A stretch of 64,000 nucleotides of DNA, taken from assembly GCF_004362825.1 (NCBI RefSeq), contig NZ_SNXZ01000003.1, positions 286,784-350,783 on the forward strand. The letters are read 5' to 3'. A program made the translations under genes and the position numbers. Positions 42,930 through 50,356 of this stretch are shown here, piece after piece. Numbering within the stretch: the stretch's first letter is position 1; the number at the start of each line of letters is the position of its first letter. The notes beneath the pieces were generated by a model. That model was given only the letters and a program-made list of their open reading frames with translations. It was not told the DNA's origin and ran no database searches. The DNA is from Labedaea rhizosphaerae (GTDB lineage: Bacteria; Actinomycetota; Actinomycetes; Mycobacteriales; Pseudonocardiaceae).

Positions 42930-43835
42930 TCAGCTCTCGACCAGCTTGGCGCGCAGCCGCAGCACCGCGCGGGTGTGCAGCTGGCACACGCGCGACTCGG
43001 TGACCCCGAGGACCTTGCCGATCTCGGCGAGGGTCAGGTTCTCGAAGTAGTACAGGGTCACGACGATGCGGTCGCGCTCCGCGAGCCGCCCGATGGCCTC
43101 GGCGAGCTGGCGCCGGTTGTCCTTGTCGACCAGCAGCGCGACCGGGTCGTCGGCACCCTCGTCCGGCAGGGTCTCGGCCAGCGAGGTCACGCCGCGCCCG
43201 GCGGCGGCGAGCTCGTCCAGCGCGACCACGCTGGTGAGCTGCAGCTGGGCGTAGACCTCGTGCAGGTCGGACACCGGCAGGCCGAGCTCGCGGGCCACCT
43301 CGGCGTCGCTCGGGGTGCGCTGCAGCTGACCGCCGAGGCGTTCGAGGGCCCGCTCGACCTCGCGGGCGCGGCCGCGCACCGAGCGCGGGACCCAGTCCTG
43401 CGAGCGCAGGTCGTCGAGGATCGCGCCCCGGATGCGCTGCATGGCGTAGGTCTCGAACTTGAGGCCGCGCTCGGGCTCGAACTTCTCGATCGCGTCGACG
43501 AGGCCGAAGATCCCCGACTGCACCAGGTCGGCCACGTCGACGTGCGCGGGCAGACCCGTGCCGACCCGGCCGGCGACGTACTTGACGAGCGGCGCGTAGT
43601 GCAGCACTAGGCGGTCGCGGTAGCGCTGCTCGCGGTTGTTGCCGAAGTCCCGCCACAAGGCGACGATGCCGGCTTCGACGTCGTCCGCCGTCCGGTGGTC
43701 GCCGGGCAGCACCCCGCTCGGCTGGCCGGCGCCGTACGGCGCGGACCACCCGTTGTTTTGTACCCGCGAGGAGGTCGTCGTCACGGTACGTGAACCTCCC
43801 CCGAGGTCATCGGGAACGGGGGTGGGTTCGGTCAT
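42930..43835 (-). CDS. whiG: WhiG/FliA-family RNA polymerase sigma factor
   Basis: 301 residues. Region 2 (about 75-150): [63 protein letters not shown] (positions 106-151); region 3 [20 protein letters not shown]; region 4 [39 protein letters not shown]. In Streptomyces WhiG starts aerial hyphae on the path to spores and is encoded next to rpsB-tsf; the location is the same here. The N-terminal 55 residues are a low-complexity lead. ATG at 43835, overlapping xerC by 29 bases. Confidence 0.93.
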   Translation of the reverse strand: MTEPTPVPDDLGGGSRTVTTTSSRVQNNGWSAPYGAGQPSGVLPGDHRTADDVEAGIVALWRDFGNNREQRYRDRLVLHYAPLVKYVAGRVGTGLPAHVDVADLVQSGIFGLVDAIEKFEPERGLKFETYAMQRIRGAILDDLRSQDWVPRSVRGRAREVERALERLGGQLQRTPSDAEVARELGLPVSDLHEVYAQLQLTSVVALDELAAAGRGVTSLAETLPDEGADDPVALLVDKDNRRQLAEAIGRLAERDRIVVTLYYFENLTLAEIGKVLGVTESRVCQLHTRAVLRLRAKLVES

Positions 43836-44790
43836 GGATCGCCTTCAGCCGTTCGACGGTCACGTGAGTGTAGAGCTGCGTAGTAGCGAGCGTAGCGTGA
43901 CCGAGTAGCTCCTGGACGCTACGAAGGTCAGCGCCACCTTCCAGCAGGTGCGTGGCCGCGCTGTGGCGCAGGCCGTGCGGCCCCATGTCGGCCGCCTGCG
44001 GCACCGCGGCCACGGCGTCGTGGACCACCCGTCGCGCGGTTCTCGGGTCGAGCCGCCGGCCTCGCGCACCCAGCAGCAGCGCCGAACCGGAGCCTTCGAC
44101 GGCCAGGTGCGGGCGCCCGTGCTCGAGCCAGGCGTCGACGGCGGTCGCCGCGGGCGCCCCGAACGGCACGGTCCGCTCCTTGTTGCCCTTGCCGAGCACG
44201 CGGAGCACCCGGCGCCCCATGTCGAGGTCGTCGATGTCCAGGCCGCACAGCTCGGAGACCCGGATCCCGGTGGCGTACAGCAGTTCCACCAGGGCCTGGT
44301 CCCGCAGCGCGACGGGCTCGAGCTCGGCGGCGCCCGACTTGGCGGCCGTCATCAGCGCCTCGGCCTGGTCCGGCCGCAGGACGGCCGGCAGGGTCCGGTG
44401 CGGTCGCGGGGCCACCAGCCGCACGCCCGGGTCGGTGTCGAGGTGACCCCGCCGGTGCGCCCACGCCGTGAAGGTGCGGGCCGCCGCCGACCGGCGAGCC
44501 AGCGTCGTGCGGCTGGCGCCCTCGGACCGCTGGGCCGCGAGCCAACCACGCAGGGCCGCCAGGTCGACCTCGTCGAGGCGCCGGTCCGGACCCGGCTCCG
44601 GGCCGAACACGGTCAGCAGGAGCGAGGTGACATCCCCCAGGTACGCACGCACTGTGTGGTCGGAGAGCCCGCGTTCCAGAGCGAGGTGCCGCTCGTACTG
44701 GTCGAGCACCGCACCCACGGCATCGGGCAGCCGCCGTCGCGCGCCACCAAGATCGACCCGCCGCCCGGGGCGACGCACGGATGAGCCCAT
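43807..44790 (-). CDS. xerC: Tyrosine recombinase XerC
   Basis: 327-residue site-specific recombinase resolving chromosome dimers at dif with XerD. The N-terminal SAM-like domain ([19 protein letters not shown]) is followed by the catalytic domain with the full set: Arg in [12 protein letters not shown], Lys in [21 protein letters not shown] and the nucleophile Tyr in [11 protein letters not shown] at 44790. Position between whiG and dprA is the conserved one. Confidence 0.96.
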   Translation of the reverse strand: MGSSVRRPGRRVDLGGARRRLPDAVGAVLDQYERHLALERGLSDHTVRAYLGDVTSLLLTVFGPEPGPDRRLDEVDLAALRGWLAAQRSEGASRTTLARRSAAARTFTAWAHRRGHLDTDPGVRLVAPRPHRTLPAVLRPDQAEALMTAAKSGAAELEPVALRDQALVELLYATGIRVSELCGLDIDDLDMGRRVLRVLGKGNKERTVPFGAPAATAVDAWLEHGRPHLAVEGSGSALLLGARGRRLDPRTARRVVHDAVAAVPQAADMGPHGLRHSAATHLLEGGADLRSVQELLGHATLATTQLYTHVTVERLKAIHDRTHPRSR

Positions 44791-44979
44791 GGCTACTACG
44801 CTGCGTCACCACAGCGCACCAGTCAAGCACCACGACCGTGCGCCGCGCCTCCGGTTGGGGCCGCCAGCCGGACCCGTCGGACACCGCCGACCGGATCTCC
44901 GCAGGTTGAGCCCTTCGGCCCACTCCGCTCTGCACCGCAACCTGATCAATATCTGCCCCCCCAAATCGAAGCCACACAG

Positions 44980-45011
44980 TTGCCAGTCGTCTGCCAGTCG
45001 TTGGCCAGTCG
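44980..45011. repeat. Three tandem copies of an 11-base CCAGTCG element
   Basis: TTGCCAGTCG, TCTGCCAGTCG and TTGGCCAGTCG follow each other at 44980-45011, in the 233-base gap between xerC and the small zinc-motif gene. The gap also holds the xerC promoter. The repeats could bind a protein or be simple slippage. Confidence 0.5.
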
Positions 45012-45023
45012 CCGCGGCCCGGG

Positions 45024-45236
45024 CTAGGGCGGCTCGTCGGCATCGCAGGTCTCCGCATGACCGACGCAATCGATCAGGCGGATGACGTCGCGGCAGCGGC
45101 GGCACCGATGGGTCAGTTCACGACCGCGGGCGTTCCCCAGGCGGGCGCGCTGGCGTTGCCGCAAGCCGTGGGCGCGGGCTTCGGCGAGTGCGGCCCGGCT
45201 CGGATCCGGCTTGGCACGCAGACGCTGGCTGCTCAT
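45024..45236 (-). CDS. Small zinc-ribbon-like protein coupled to dprA
   Basis: 70 residues, Arg-rich. The second half has a cysteine/histidine set CRRCRDVIRLIDCVGHAETC (C-x2-C, then C, H, C), fitting a small zinc-binding module; the first half (RAALAEARAHGLRQRQRARLG) is a basic helix. The ATG overlaps the dprA stop by four bases (ATGA), and codon third positions are GC-rich as in real genes, so I consider it genuine. It may bind nucleic acid and assist DprA; no family is recalled. Confidence 0.65.
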   Translation of the reverse strand: MSSQRLRAKPDPSRAALAEARAHGLRQRQRARLGNARGRELTHRCRRCRDVIRLIDCVGHAETCDADEPP

Positions 45237-46375
45237 CCGGCCGGCACCGCCCTGACCCAGCCGGACTCGACGCGCGCGGCGAAGCCGGTGAGTTCGAGTT
45301 CCGGCAACAGCGACCGAATGCGCGGCAACGGGATGCCCGAGGCCAGCGCGACGTGCTCCGGGCTGCGGCCGGTGCGGATGCTCAACGCCTCGAACGCGCG
45401 CAGTGCTTCGGGCGCGAGGGCGTCGGTGACCCGTGCCTCACCGCGATCGCGATCGTCGGGCGAGGCGTCGAGCGGACCACACGAGTCGACGATCTCCTTG
45501 ACCGACGTGACGGCGACGGCCTGCCCGGTGCGCAGCAGCTCGTGGCACCCCGCCGACATGGCGGACGTGATCGGTCCGGGCACCGCGAGCACGACCCGGC
45601 CCAGCGCGGCGGCCGTGGCCGCGGTGTTACGAGCACCGCTGCGCAGATTGGCCTCGACGACCACCGTGCCGGCACCGAGGCAGGCGATCAGCCGGTTGCG
45701 CACGAGGAAGCGGTGGCGCCCAGGCGGAACGCCTGGTGCGTACTCGCTGAGCACGAGGCCGCGCTCGGCGATCGCGTCGATCAGGCTGCTGTTGCTCGCC
45801 GGGTAGTTGATCGTCACACCGCAGGCGAGCACGGCGACCGTGGGTCCCCGTGCCGCGAGCGCTCCGCGGTGCGCCGCGCCGTCGATGCCGTTGGCCGCGC
45901 CGCTGACCACGGTCATGCCGGCGTTGGCGAGCCCGTGCCCGAATTCGGCGGCGATCTCGGCGCCATAACCGGTCGCCGCGCGAGCGCCGACCACGGACAC
46001 CGCGCGGTCGAGGGCCTCGTTGAGCGGAACCGGGCCGCGGGCCCAGAGGCCCAGCGGGAGCCCGCAGCGGTGGCGCTCGAGAGTGGCCTGCGCGAGCGGG
46101 AGCAGCGGCCAGGCGGGCCACTCGGGATCTTCGGGGATCACCAGCCGGGCACCGACCCCTTCGGCGAGGGCGAAGTCATTGGCGACGAGGTCCTGTTCGC
46201 GGCGTGCGGAGGTTTCGGCGTCGACGCAATCCGGGACGTGGCCGCTGCGCACCCGATCGGCCGCCTCGACCGGGCCGAGCTTGTCGACCAAAGCGGCGAG
46301 GGCCGGGGCGGGTGGTTCGACCACGCGCATCAGGTACGCCCGCGCGTTGCGAACGTCGGTGAGATCAACCGTCAC
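45233..46375 (-). CDS. dprA: DNA-processing protein DprA (Smf)
   Basis: 380 residues. The Rossmann-like DprA core includes AVSVVGARAATGYG, TVVSGAANGIDGAAHRGAL, TVAVLACGVTINYPASN, LVLSEYAPGVPPGRHRFLVRNRLIA (positions 221-245) and TVVVEANLRSGA. DprA loads RecA on incoming single-stranded DNA during transformation; in non-competent actinobacteria its role is unclear. A C-terminal winged helix (ALSIRTGRSPEHVALASG, PLPRIRSLLPELEL) is present. GTG at 46375 overlaps a 24-codon upstream ORF. Clustered with comM, as is usual. Confidence 0.95.
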   Translation of the reverse strand: MTVDLTDVRNARAYLMRVVEPPAPALAALVDKLGPVEAADRVRSGHVPDCVDAETSARREQDLVANDFALAEGVGARLVIPEDPEWPAWPLLPLAQATLERHRCGLPLGLWARGPVPLNEALDRAVSVVGARAATGYGAEIAAEFGHGLANAGMTVVSGAANGIDGAAHRGALAARGPTVAVLACGVTINYPASNSSLIDAIAERGLVLSEYAPGVPPGRHRFLVRNRLIACLGAGTVVVEANLRSGARNTAATAAALGRVVLAVPGPITSAMSAGCHELLRTGQAVAVTSVKEIVDSCGPLDASPDDRDRGEARVTDALAPEALRAFEALSIRTGRSPEHVALASGIPLPRIRSLLPELELTGFAARVESGWVRAVPAG

Positions 46376-46514
46376 GACGCACCTCTGCTCGCGACGCGCT
46401 TCGGACGGGGCCAGGCCGGAAAGGGTGCGGTTGGTTCGGTGGTCATGGACTTCTCCGTGTGGGTGGGACAGGGAAACGAGGACTGGATGCGGCGGCGGAT
46501 AAAGCCGTGGTCAT
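46372..46514 (-). other. Two tandem mini-ORFs chained to the dprA start
   Basis: Two ATGs (46514, 46446), 68 bases apart, lie in an imperfect tandem duplication; both are preceded by GGA-type ribosome sites (GGAAATCGTCC and GGAGAAGTCC) and start MTT. The first ORF (23 residues, MTTALSAAASSPRFPVPPT...) ends overlapping the second ATG (ATGA); the second (24 residues, MTTEPTAPFPAWPRPKRVAS...) ends overlapping the dprA GTG (GTGA). They could be upstream ORFs that govern dprA translation. A longer in-frame start for the first exists at 46667. Confidence 0.35.
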
Positions 46515-46757
46515 GGACGATTTCCGTGTTGGGCAACGGAAATTCGACGCCTGCGCGGTGAGCGTGAGCTCCAGCGGCGGGCGGTCTCGCTCGATGAGCG
46601 AGGACGGCATGGCTGTGGAGTCGTTGTGGGCCGTGGGCGCGGGCGGCAGGGTGAGGAGGTTGTGCATGGCGGGATTCCGTTCTGTGGCAAAGGAAACAAA
46701 GGCATAGGTGGGCGGGCCGGGAGTCGACCGGCCTGAGTGGGTGTGTGGTGTTCGGGG
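46376..46757. other. 382-base region between comM and dprA
   Basis: Apart from the mini-ORFs and their 68-base duplication (copies begin at 46439 and 46507 with GTGGTCATGGAC), I see nothing recognisable. Composition is mixed, with a short AT-richer run around 46680-46710 (GGCAAAGGAAACAAAGGC). No terminator hairpin separates comM from dprA, so read-through is possible. Confidence 0.4.
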
Positions 46758-48272
46758 TTAGGCGACTCGGCGGTCGCGGAATTCGAGGGCGGCGGAAACG
46801 TGGTCGGCGGTGGGGCGGGCGGCACCGGCCAGGTCGCTCAGGGTCCAGGCGACTCGCAGGCAGCGGTCGGCGCCTCGGGCGGTGACGGCGCCCGCGTTGA
46901 GACCGCGGTCCAGCAGCGCGGTTGCCTTGTCGGGCAAGGCGTATTCGCGACGCAGGACTGGGCCTGGAACCTCGGCGTTGGTGCGCCAGCCTCGATCCGC
47001 CCAACGAGCGGCGGCTCGTTCACGGGCGGCCAGGACCCGCGCGCGGACGGCGGCCGTCGACTCCGGTGGGTTGACCTCGACGCCCGACATGGCCGTGATC
47101 GGCCTGGTTCGGACGCGGATGTCCACGCGGTCCAGCAACGGCCCGGACAAACGGGCCGCGTAGCGCCGGCGGGCGTCCGGGGTGCAGGTGCAGTCGCGGT
47201 CTCGGGGCGGCGCGCATGGGCACGGGTTGGTGGCCAGGACCAACTGGAAGCGCGCCGGGTAGCAGGTGACGCCATCGCGTCTGGCGATGCGGACTTCGCC
47301 TTCTTCCAGCGCGGTGCGCAGGGCCTCCAGCTTGTGCGGCCCCAGCTCGCAGGCTTCGTCGAGGAACAGGATGCCGAGGTGTGCGCGGCTGATCGCGCCC
47401 GGTTTGGCGATGCCCACGCCGCCGCCGACCAGGGCCGGCACCGACGTCGAGTGGTGTGGGGCCATGAAGGGCGGGACCGTGATCAGCGGCGCGTCCGGGG
47501 TCAGCATGCCCGCCACCGAGTGCACGGCGGTGACCGACAACGACTGCTCCATCGACAGCATCGGCAACAGGCCCGGCAATCGGCGGGCCAGCATGGTCTT
47601 GCCGGTGCCCGGCGGGCCGACCAGCAGGAGGTGGTGGCCGCCGGCGGCGGCGACCTCCAGCGCCCACCGGGCTTCGGGCTGACCCACGACGTCGGCCAGG
47701 TCGTCCACCCGCGGTGGGTCGGCCGGAACGTACTCCCCCGGCTGCTGCAGGGCGTCGTCTTCGCCGTCCAGCCACCGCAGGACCTCGTCGAGGCGCTCGG
47801 CACCGACGGCCTCGACGCCGGTGACCAAGGACGCCTCGGCGAGCGCGGAGGTCGGCACCACGGCACGGGTCAGCCCGGCGCGGCGGGCGGCCAGCAGGCC
47901 CGGCAGGACGCCTCGCACGTGCCGCACGCGGCCGTCCAGGGCCAGTTCGCCGAGCAGCACCGTGTTGGCCAGGCGCTCACCGGGTGCAGCTCCGGCGGCG
48001 ACCAGGGCGCTGCAAGCCAACGCCAGGTCGTAGCCGGCGCCCAGCTTGGGCAGGGTCGCCGGGGACAGGCCCAGCGTGATGCTCTTGTCCGGCCAGCTGC
48101 GGCCGCTGTTGCGCACGGCGGCACGCACGCGGTCCTTGGCTTCCCGGAGTGCCGCGTCCGGCAGGCCGACGATGTGCACGGCGGGCGTGCCCGCGCCGAT
48201 GTCGGCCTCCACCTCGACGACGGTCCCGTCCACGCCGATCAGGGCGACAGACCAGGCACGAGCCAGAGCCAT
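46758..48272 (-). CDS. comM: YifB/ComM-family Mg-chelatase-like AAA ATPase
   Basis: 504 residues. N-terminal ChlI-like domain (WSVALIGVDGTVVEVEADIG, VGLPDAALREAKDRVRAA, LGLSPATLPKLGAGYDLALA), then AAA core with Walker A VGPPGTGKTMLARR, Walker B GILFLDEACEL, sensor LATNPCPCA, and a C-terminal ComM domain (RCLRVAWTLSDLAG). ComM is a hexameric branch-migration helicase helping recombination of imported DNA. ATG at 48272 is preferred over GTG 48275 because it fits the TGATG overlap with the preceding small ORF. Its first 24 codons are duplicated twice upstream. Confidence 0.95.
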   Translation of the reverse strand: MALARAWSVALIGVDGTVVEVEADIGAGTPAVHIVGLPDAALREAKDRVRAAVRNSGRSWPDKSITLGLSPATLPKLGAGYDLALACSALVAAGAAPGERLANTVLLGELALDGRVRHVRGVLPGLLAARRAGLTRAVVPTSALAEASLVTGVEAVGAERLDEVLRWLDGEDDALQQPGEYVPADPPRVDDLADVVGQPEARWALEVAAAGGHHLLLVGPPGTGKTMLARRLPGLLPMLSMEQSLSVTAVHSVAGMLTPDAPLITVPPFMAPHHSTSVPALVGGGVGIAKPGAISRAHLGILFLDEACELGPHKLEALRTALEEGEVRIARRDGVTCYPARFQLVLATNPCPCAPPRDRDCTCTPDARRRYAARLSGPLLDRVDIRVRTRPITAMSGVEVNPPESTAAVRARVLAARERAAARWADRGWRTNAEVPGPVLRREYALPDKATALLDRGLNAGAVTARGADRCLRVAWTLSDLAGAARPTADHVSAALEFRDRRVA

Positions 48273-48588
48273 CACCCCACCCCCTCAGCACGACAGCCCA
48301 AGGCCGAACACAGCTGCCCGAGGCGGCAAGCCACCCGCTCCGAGAGCGGGAGACTCTTGTCGGCCTCCACCTCGCCGAGGGTCCCGCCCAAGCCAGTCAG
48401 AGCGACGGACCAGGTACGACCGCGAGCCATCACGTCTCCCCCTCAGCGCGACAGGCCACGGCCGAACGCGGCTGACGGGGGCGGCGAACCATCCGCTCCG
48501 AGAACGGGAGGCCCTTGTCGGCCTCCACCTCGACGACGGTCCCGCCCACGCCAGTCAGAGCGACAGACCAGGCAGCTCGGCGGCGCCG
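48201..48588. repeat. 158-base tandem duplication of the comM 5' end
   Basis: GTCGGCCTCC (codons for EADIG-side of the comM N-terminus) recurs at 48201, 48359 and 48517; (A/G)GCGACRGACCAGG recurs at 48243, 48401 and 48559: exact 158-base periods. The linkers between copies (48273-48358, 48431-48516) are also similar to each other (CCCCTCAGC.CGACAG, CCGCTCCGAGA.CGGGAG). So two units of 158 bases, each the comM start plus a linker, precede comM. A third, degenerate remnant extends to about 48640. Confidence 0.85.
48272..48430 (-). CDS. 52-residue ComM N-terminus-like small ORF (repeat unit A)
   Basis: ATG at 48430 to the stop overlapping the comM ATG by one base (TGATG). The first 24 residues, MARGRTWSVALTGLGGTLGE and on, match the comM start (WSVALIGVDGTVVEVEAD). 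The remaining residues (DKSLPLSERVACRLGQLC...) come from the linker and match the C-terminus of the preceding 86-residue ORF. It could be a translated decoy/leader peptide coupling yraN to comM translation, or just the product of DNA duplication. Frame is intact, with no internal stops. Confidence 0.4.
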   Translation of the reverse strand: MARGRTWSVALTGLGGTLGEVEADKSLPLSERVACRLGQLCSALGCRAEGVG

Positions 48589-48690
48589 GCGCGGAGGCGG
48601 TGGGCCAGGGCGACGAGCTACCCGCGCGGAGAGCGGGAGGGCGGCACCCAGCAATGCGGGCACCGGACAGGCAGGGCGGTACCAGCGCAT
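48430..48690 (-). CDS. 86-residue small ORF with embedded ComM N-terminus copy (repeat unit B)
   Basis: ATG at 48690 overlaps the yraN stop by one base (TGATG), and its own stop overlaps the next ATG the same way. Residues 41-58, WSVALTGVGGTVVEVEAD, copy the comM N-terminus; 59-86 (KGLPFSERMVRRPRQP...) parallel unit A. The N-terminal 40 residues are Pro/Arg-rich with no similarity to known domains. The open frame and coupled start argue for translation; the composition argues for neutral duplication. Confidence 0.4.
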   Translation of the reverse strand: MRWYRPACPVPALLGAALPLSARVARRPGPPPPRRRRRAAWSVALTGVGGTVVEVEADKGLPFSERMVRRPRQPRSAVACRAEGET

Positions 48691-49055
48691 CAGAACGCAC
48701 CTGCCAGGTGCTCGATGCGGGGCACACCGCCCGGTGGCCAGAGCACCGAGATGATGTCGTACCTGCTGTCCTGCAACGGGCTGCGGCTGGCATCGCGCCA
48801 CAGGCGGGCCAGGCGGCGGATGCGGCGGGCCTTGTCCTCGGTCACCGCCTCCGCGGGCGCCCCGTAGCCGGTGCCGCCGCGGGTCTTGACCTCGCAGAAG
48901 ATGAGGCGTTTGCCGTCGGTGGCGATCAGGTCCAGTTCGCCCGCGGGGCAGCGCCAGTTGCGGCCCAGCACCTTCAGGCCGTGCTTGCGCAGGTAGCGCT
49001 CAGCGAGCCATTCGCCGCGCCGGCCCAGGTCCCGGTGGTCGAGCTTGATCCCCAT
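48690..49055 (-). CDS. YraN-family (UPF0102) nuclease-like protein
   Basis: 121 residues. Restriction-endonuclease-like fold pattern: RRGEWLAERYLRKHGLKVLGRNWRCPAGELDLIATDGKRLIFCEVKTRGGTGYG (positions 12-65), with the ELD and EVK residues in the PD-(D/E)xK arrangement. Almost always encoded next to comM and rnhB. Its function is not established; DNA processing is likely. ATG at 49055. Its stop forms TGATG with the next ORF. Confidence 0.93.
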   Translation of the reverse strand: MGIKLDHRDLGRRGEWLAERYLRKHGLKVLGRNWRCPAGELDLIATDGKRLIFCEVKTRGGTGYGAPAEAVTEDKARRIRRLARLWRDASRSPLQDSRYDIISVLWPPGGVPRIEHLAGAF

Positions 49056-49144
49056 GAGTCCCCCTTGGAAGTCGTTTCGGAGTGGGTGGTCCGGTTACGA
49101 CTTTGCCGGAGATCGGCGGGGTGTGGGGGTGGTGATGGTGGATC

Positions 49145-49171
49145 TGTGGATAGTTGGGTGGCTGTGGATAA
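49145..49171. promoter_or_regulatory. Paired DnaA-box-like 9-mers, 18-base phasing (site 3 of 3)
   Basis: TGTGGATAG (49145-49153) and TGTGGATAA (49163-49171), complements of YTRTCCACA, start 18 bases apart. They lie in the 117-base gap between the DUF2469 stop and the yraN start, i.e. upstream of the yraN-comM-dprA group. Confidence 0.55.
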
Positions 49172-49172
49172 C

Positions 49173-49496
49173 TCAGCCTGGGAAGGGCCCGTCGTCGGGT
49201 AGGCGCAGGTCCGGTTTGTCCAGCTCTTCCACGTTGACGTCCTTGAACGTGATCACACGGACGTTCTTGACGAACCGCGCGGGCCGGTACATGTCCCAGA
49301 CCCACGCGTCCGACATCCGGACGTCGAAGTACACCTCGCCGTCCGCGTCCCTGACCTGCACGTCCACGGCGTTCGCCAGGTAAAAGCGCCGTTCGGTCTC
49401 CACCACGTACGAGAACTGCCCGACGATGTCGCGGTACTCGCGGTACAGCGACAACTCCATCTCGGTCTCGTACTTCTCGAGATCCTCCGCACTCAT
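49173..49496 (-). CDS. DUF2469 conserved actinobacterial protein
   Basis: 107 residues, acidic and aromatic-rich: MSAEDLEKYETEMELSLYRE, then YVVETERRFYLANAVDVQVR and VRVITFKDVNVEEL. It matches the small protein always found between yraN and rnhB in actinobacteria (M. tuberculosis Rv2901c). No signal peptide or membrane helix; function unknown. ATG at 49496 overlaps the rnhB stop by four bases. Confidence 0.92.
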   Translation of the reverse strand: MSAEDLEKYETEMELSLYREYRDIVGQFSYVVETERRFYLANAVDVQVRDADGEVYFDVRMSDAWVWDMYRPARFVKNVRVITFKDVNVEELDKPDLRLPDDGPFPG

Positions 49497-50353
49497 CGCG
49501 TGCGCGCTCCTCCTGCCTGACCCGCTTCCTGCGGGGACCCACCATTCTGGACCACGTCGGCCGCCGCCACACTCAACGCCACCCGATGTGGCGCACGTTT
49601 ACCGTGGGCGAGCCCAGCGGACTGCACGGTCACGAACGACCACCTGTGCACATCGCTGGGCCCGTGCGCGCGTAACGCCGCGCGGTGCGTCGGCGTGATG
49701 TAGCCCTTGTGCTCGTCGAAGCCGTACATCGGCCACTCGTCGTGGAGCCCTCCCATGATGCGGTCGCGGGTCACCTTCGCCAGCACGGACGCCGCCGCGA
49801 TGCAGGCGACCGCGAGGTCGCCCTTGACCACCGGCATGGTCGGCGCGCCGAACCCGGTCACCCGGAAGCCGTCGGTCAGCACGTAGCCGGGGTGGTGCTC
49901 GAGTCGGGCCACCGCACGGCGCATGCCCTCGACGTTGGCCTGGTGCACGCCGCGCCGGTCCACCTCCTCGGTGGGCACCACGACGATCGCGAAGTCCGCG
50001 GCCCGCGCGAGGACCTTGTAGTACATCTCCTCGCGGGCCTGCGGGTTGAGCAGCTTCGAGTCGGTCAGGTCGGCGAAGCGGCCCGCATCGCCCGGGCGCA
50101 GCACGCACGAGGCCACGACCAACGGCCCGGCACAAGCGCCACGGCCCGCCTCGTCCACGCCGGCGACCGGCCCGAGGCCGCGCCGCTCCAGCGCCGACTG
50201 GTACGCCCACGTCCCCGCGTCGCGCCGCACCGGAACGCGCGGCGGCGGCTCGACCAGCGGCGGACCAACCCGAGCCGTGGCGGATCCGGCACGGCGCCCG
50301 GCCGAAGCCCTGGGACGCCGCGACCGGGTAGCTTGCCGCACGTCTCCGGACAC
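49493..50353 (-). CDS. rnhB: Ribonuclease HII
   Basis: 286 residues; cuts RNA in RNA-DNA hybrids and at single ribonucleotides in DNA. Catalytic carboxylates in GVDEAGRGACAGP (Asp-Glu), in YVLTDGFRV (Asp) and in VTRDRIMGGLHDEW (Asp). KGYITPTH is another family block. The N-terminal extension of about 45 residues is basic and low-complexity, and the C-terminus has about 45 extra residues. GTG at 50353 lies four bases after the lepB stop. Confidence 0.94.
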   Translation of the reverse strand: MSGDVRQATRSRRPRASAGRRAGSATARVGPPLVEPPPRVPVRRDAGTWAYQSALERRGLGPVAGVDEAGRGACAGPLVVASCVLRPGDAGRFADLTDSKLLNPQAREEMYYKVLARAADFAIVVVPTEEVDRRGVHQANVEGMRRAVARLEHHPGYVLTDGFRVTGFGAPTMPVVKGDLAVACIAAASVLAKVTRDRIMGGLHDEWPMYGFDEHKGYITPTHRAALRAHGPSDVHRWSFVTVQSAGLAHGKRAPHRVALSVAAADVVQNGGSPQEAGQAGGARTR

Positions 50354-50356
50354 GAA

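Noticed and set aside
46459-46707. Rightward 82-residue frame between dprA and comM
   Set aside because: No family similarity, no ribosome site, and it lies antisense to the duplicated mini-ORF region, which explains its openness better.
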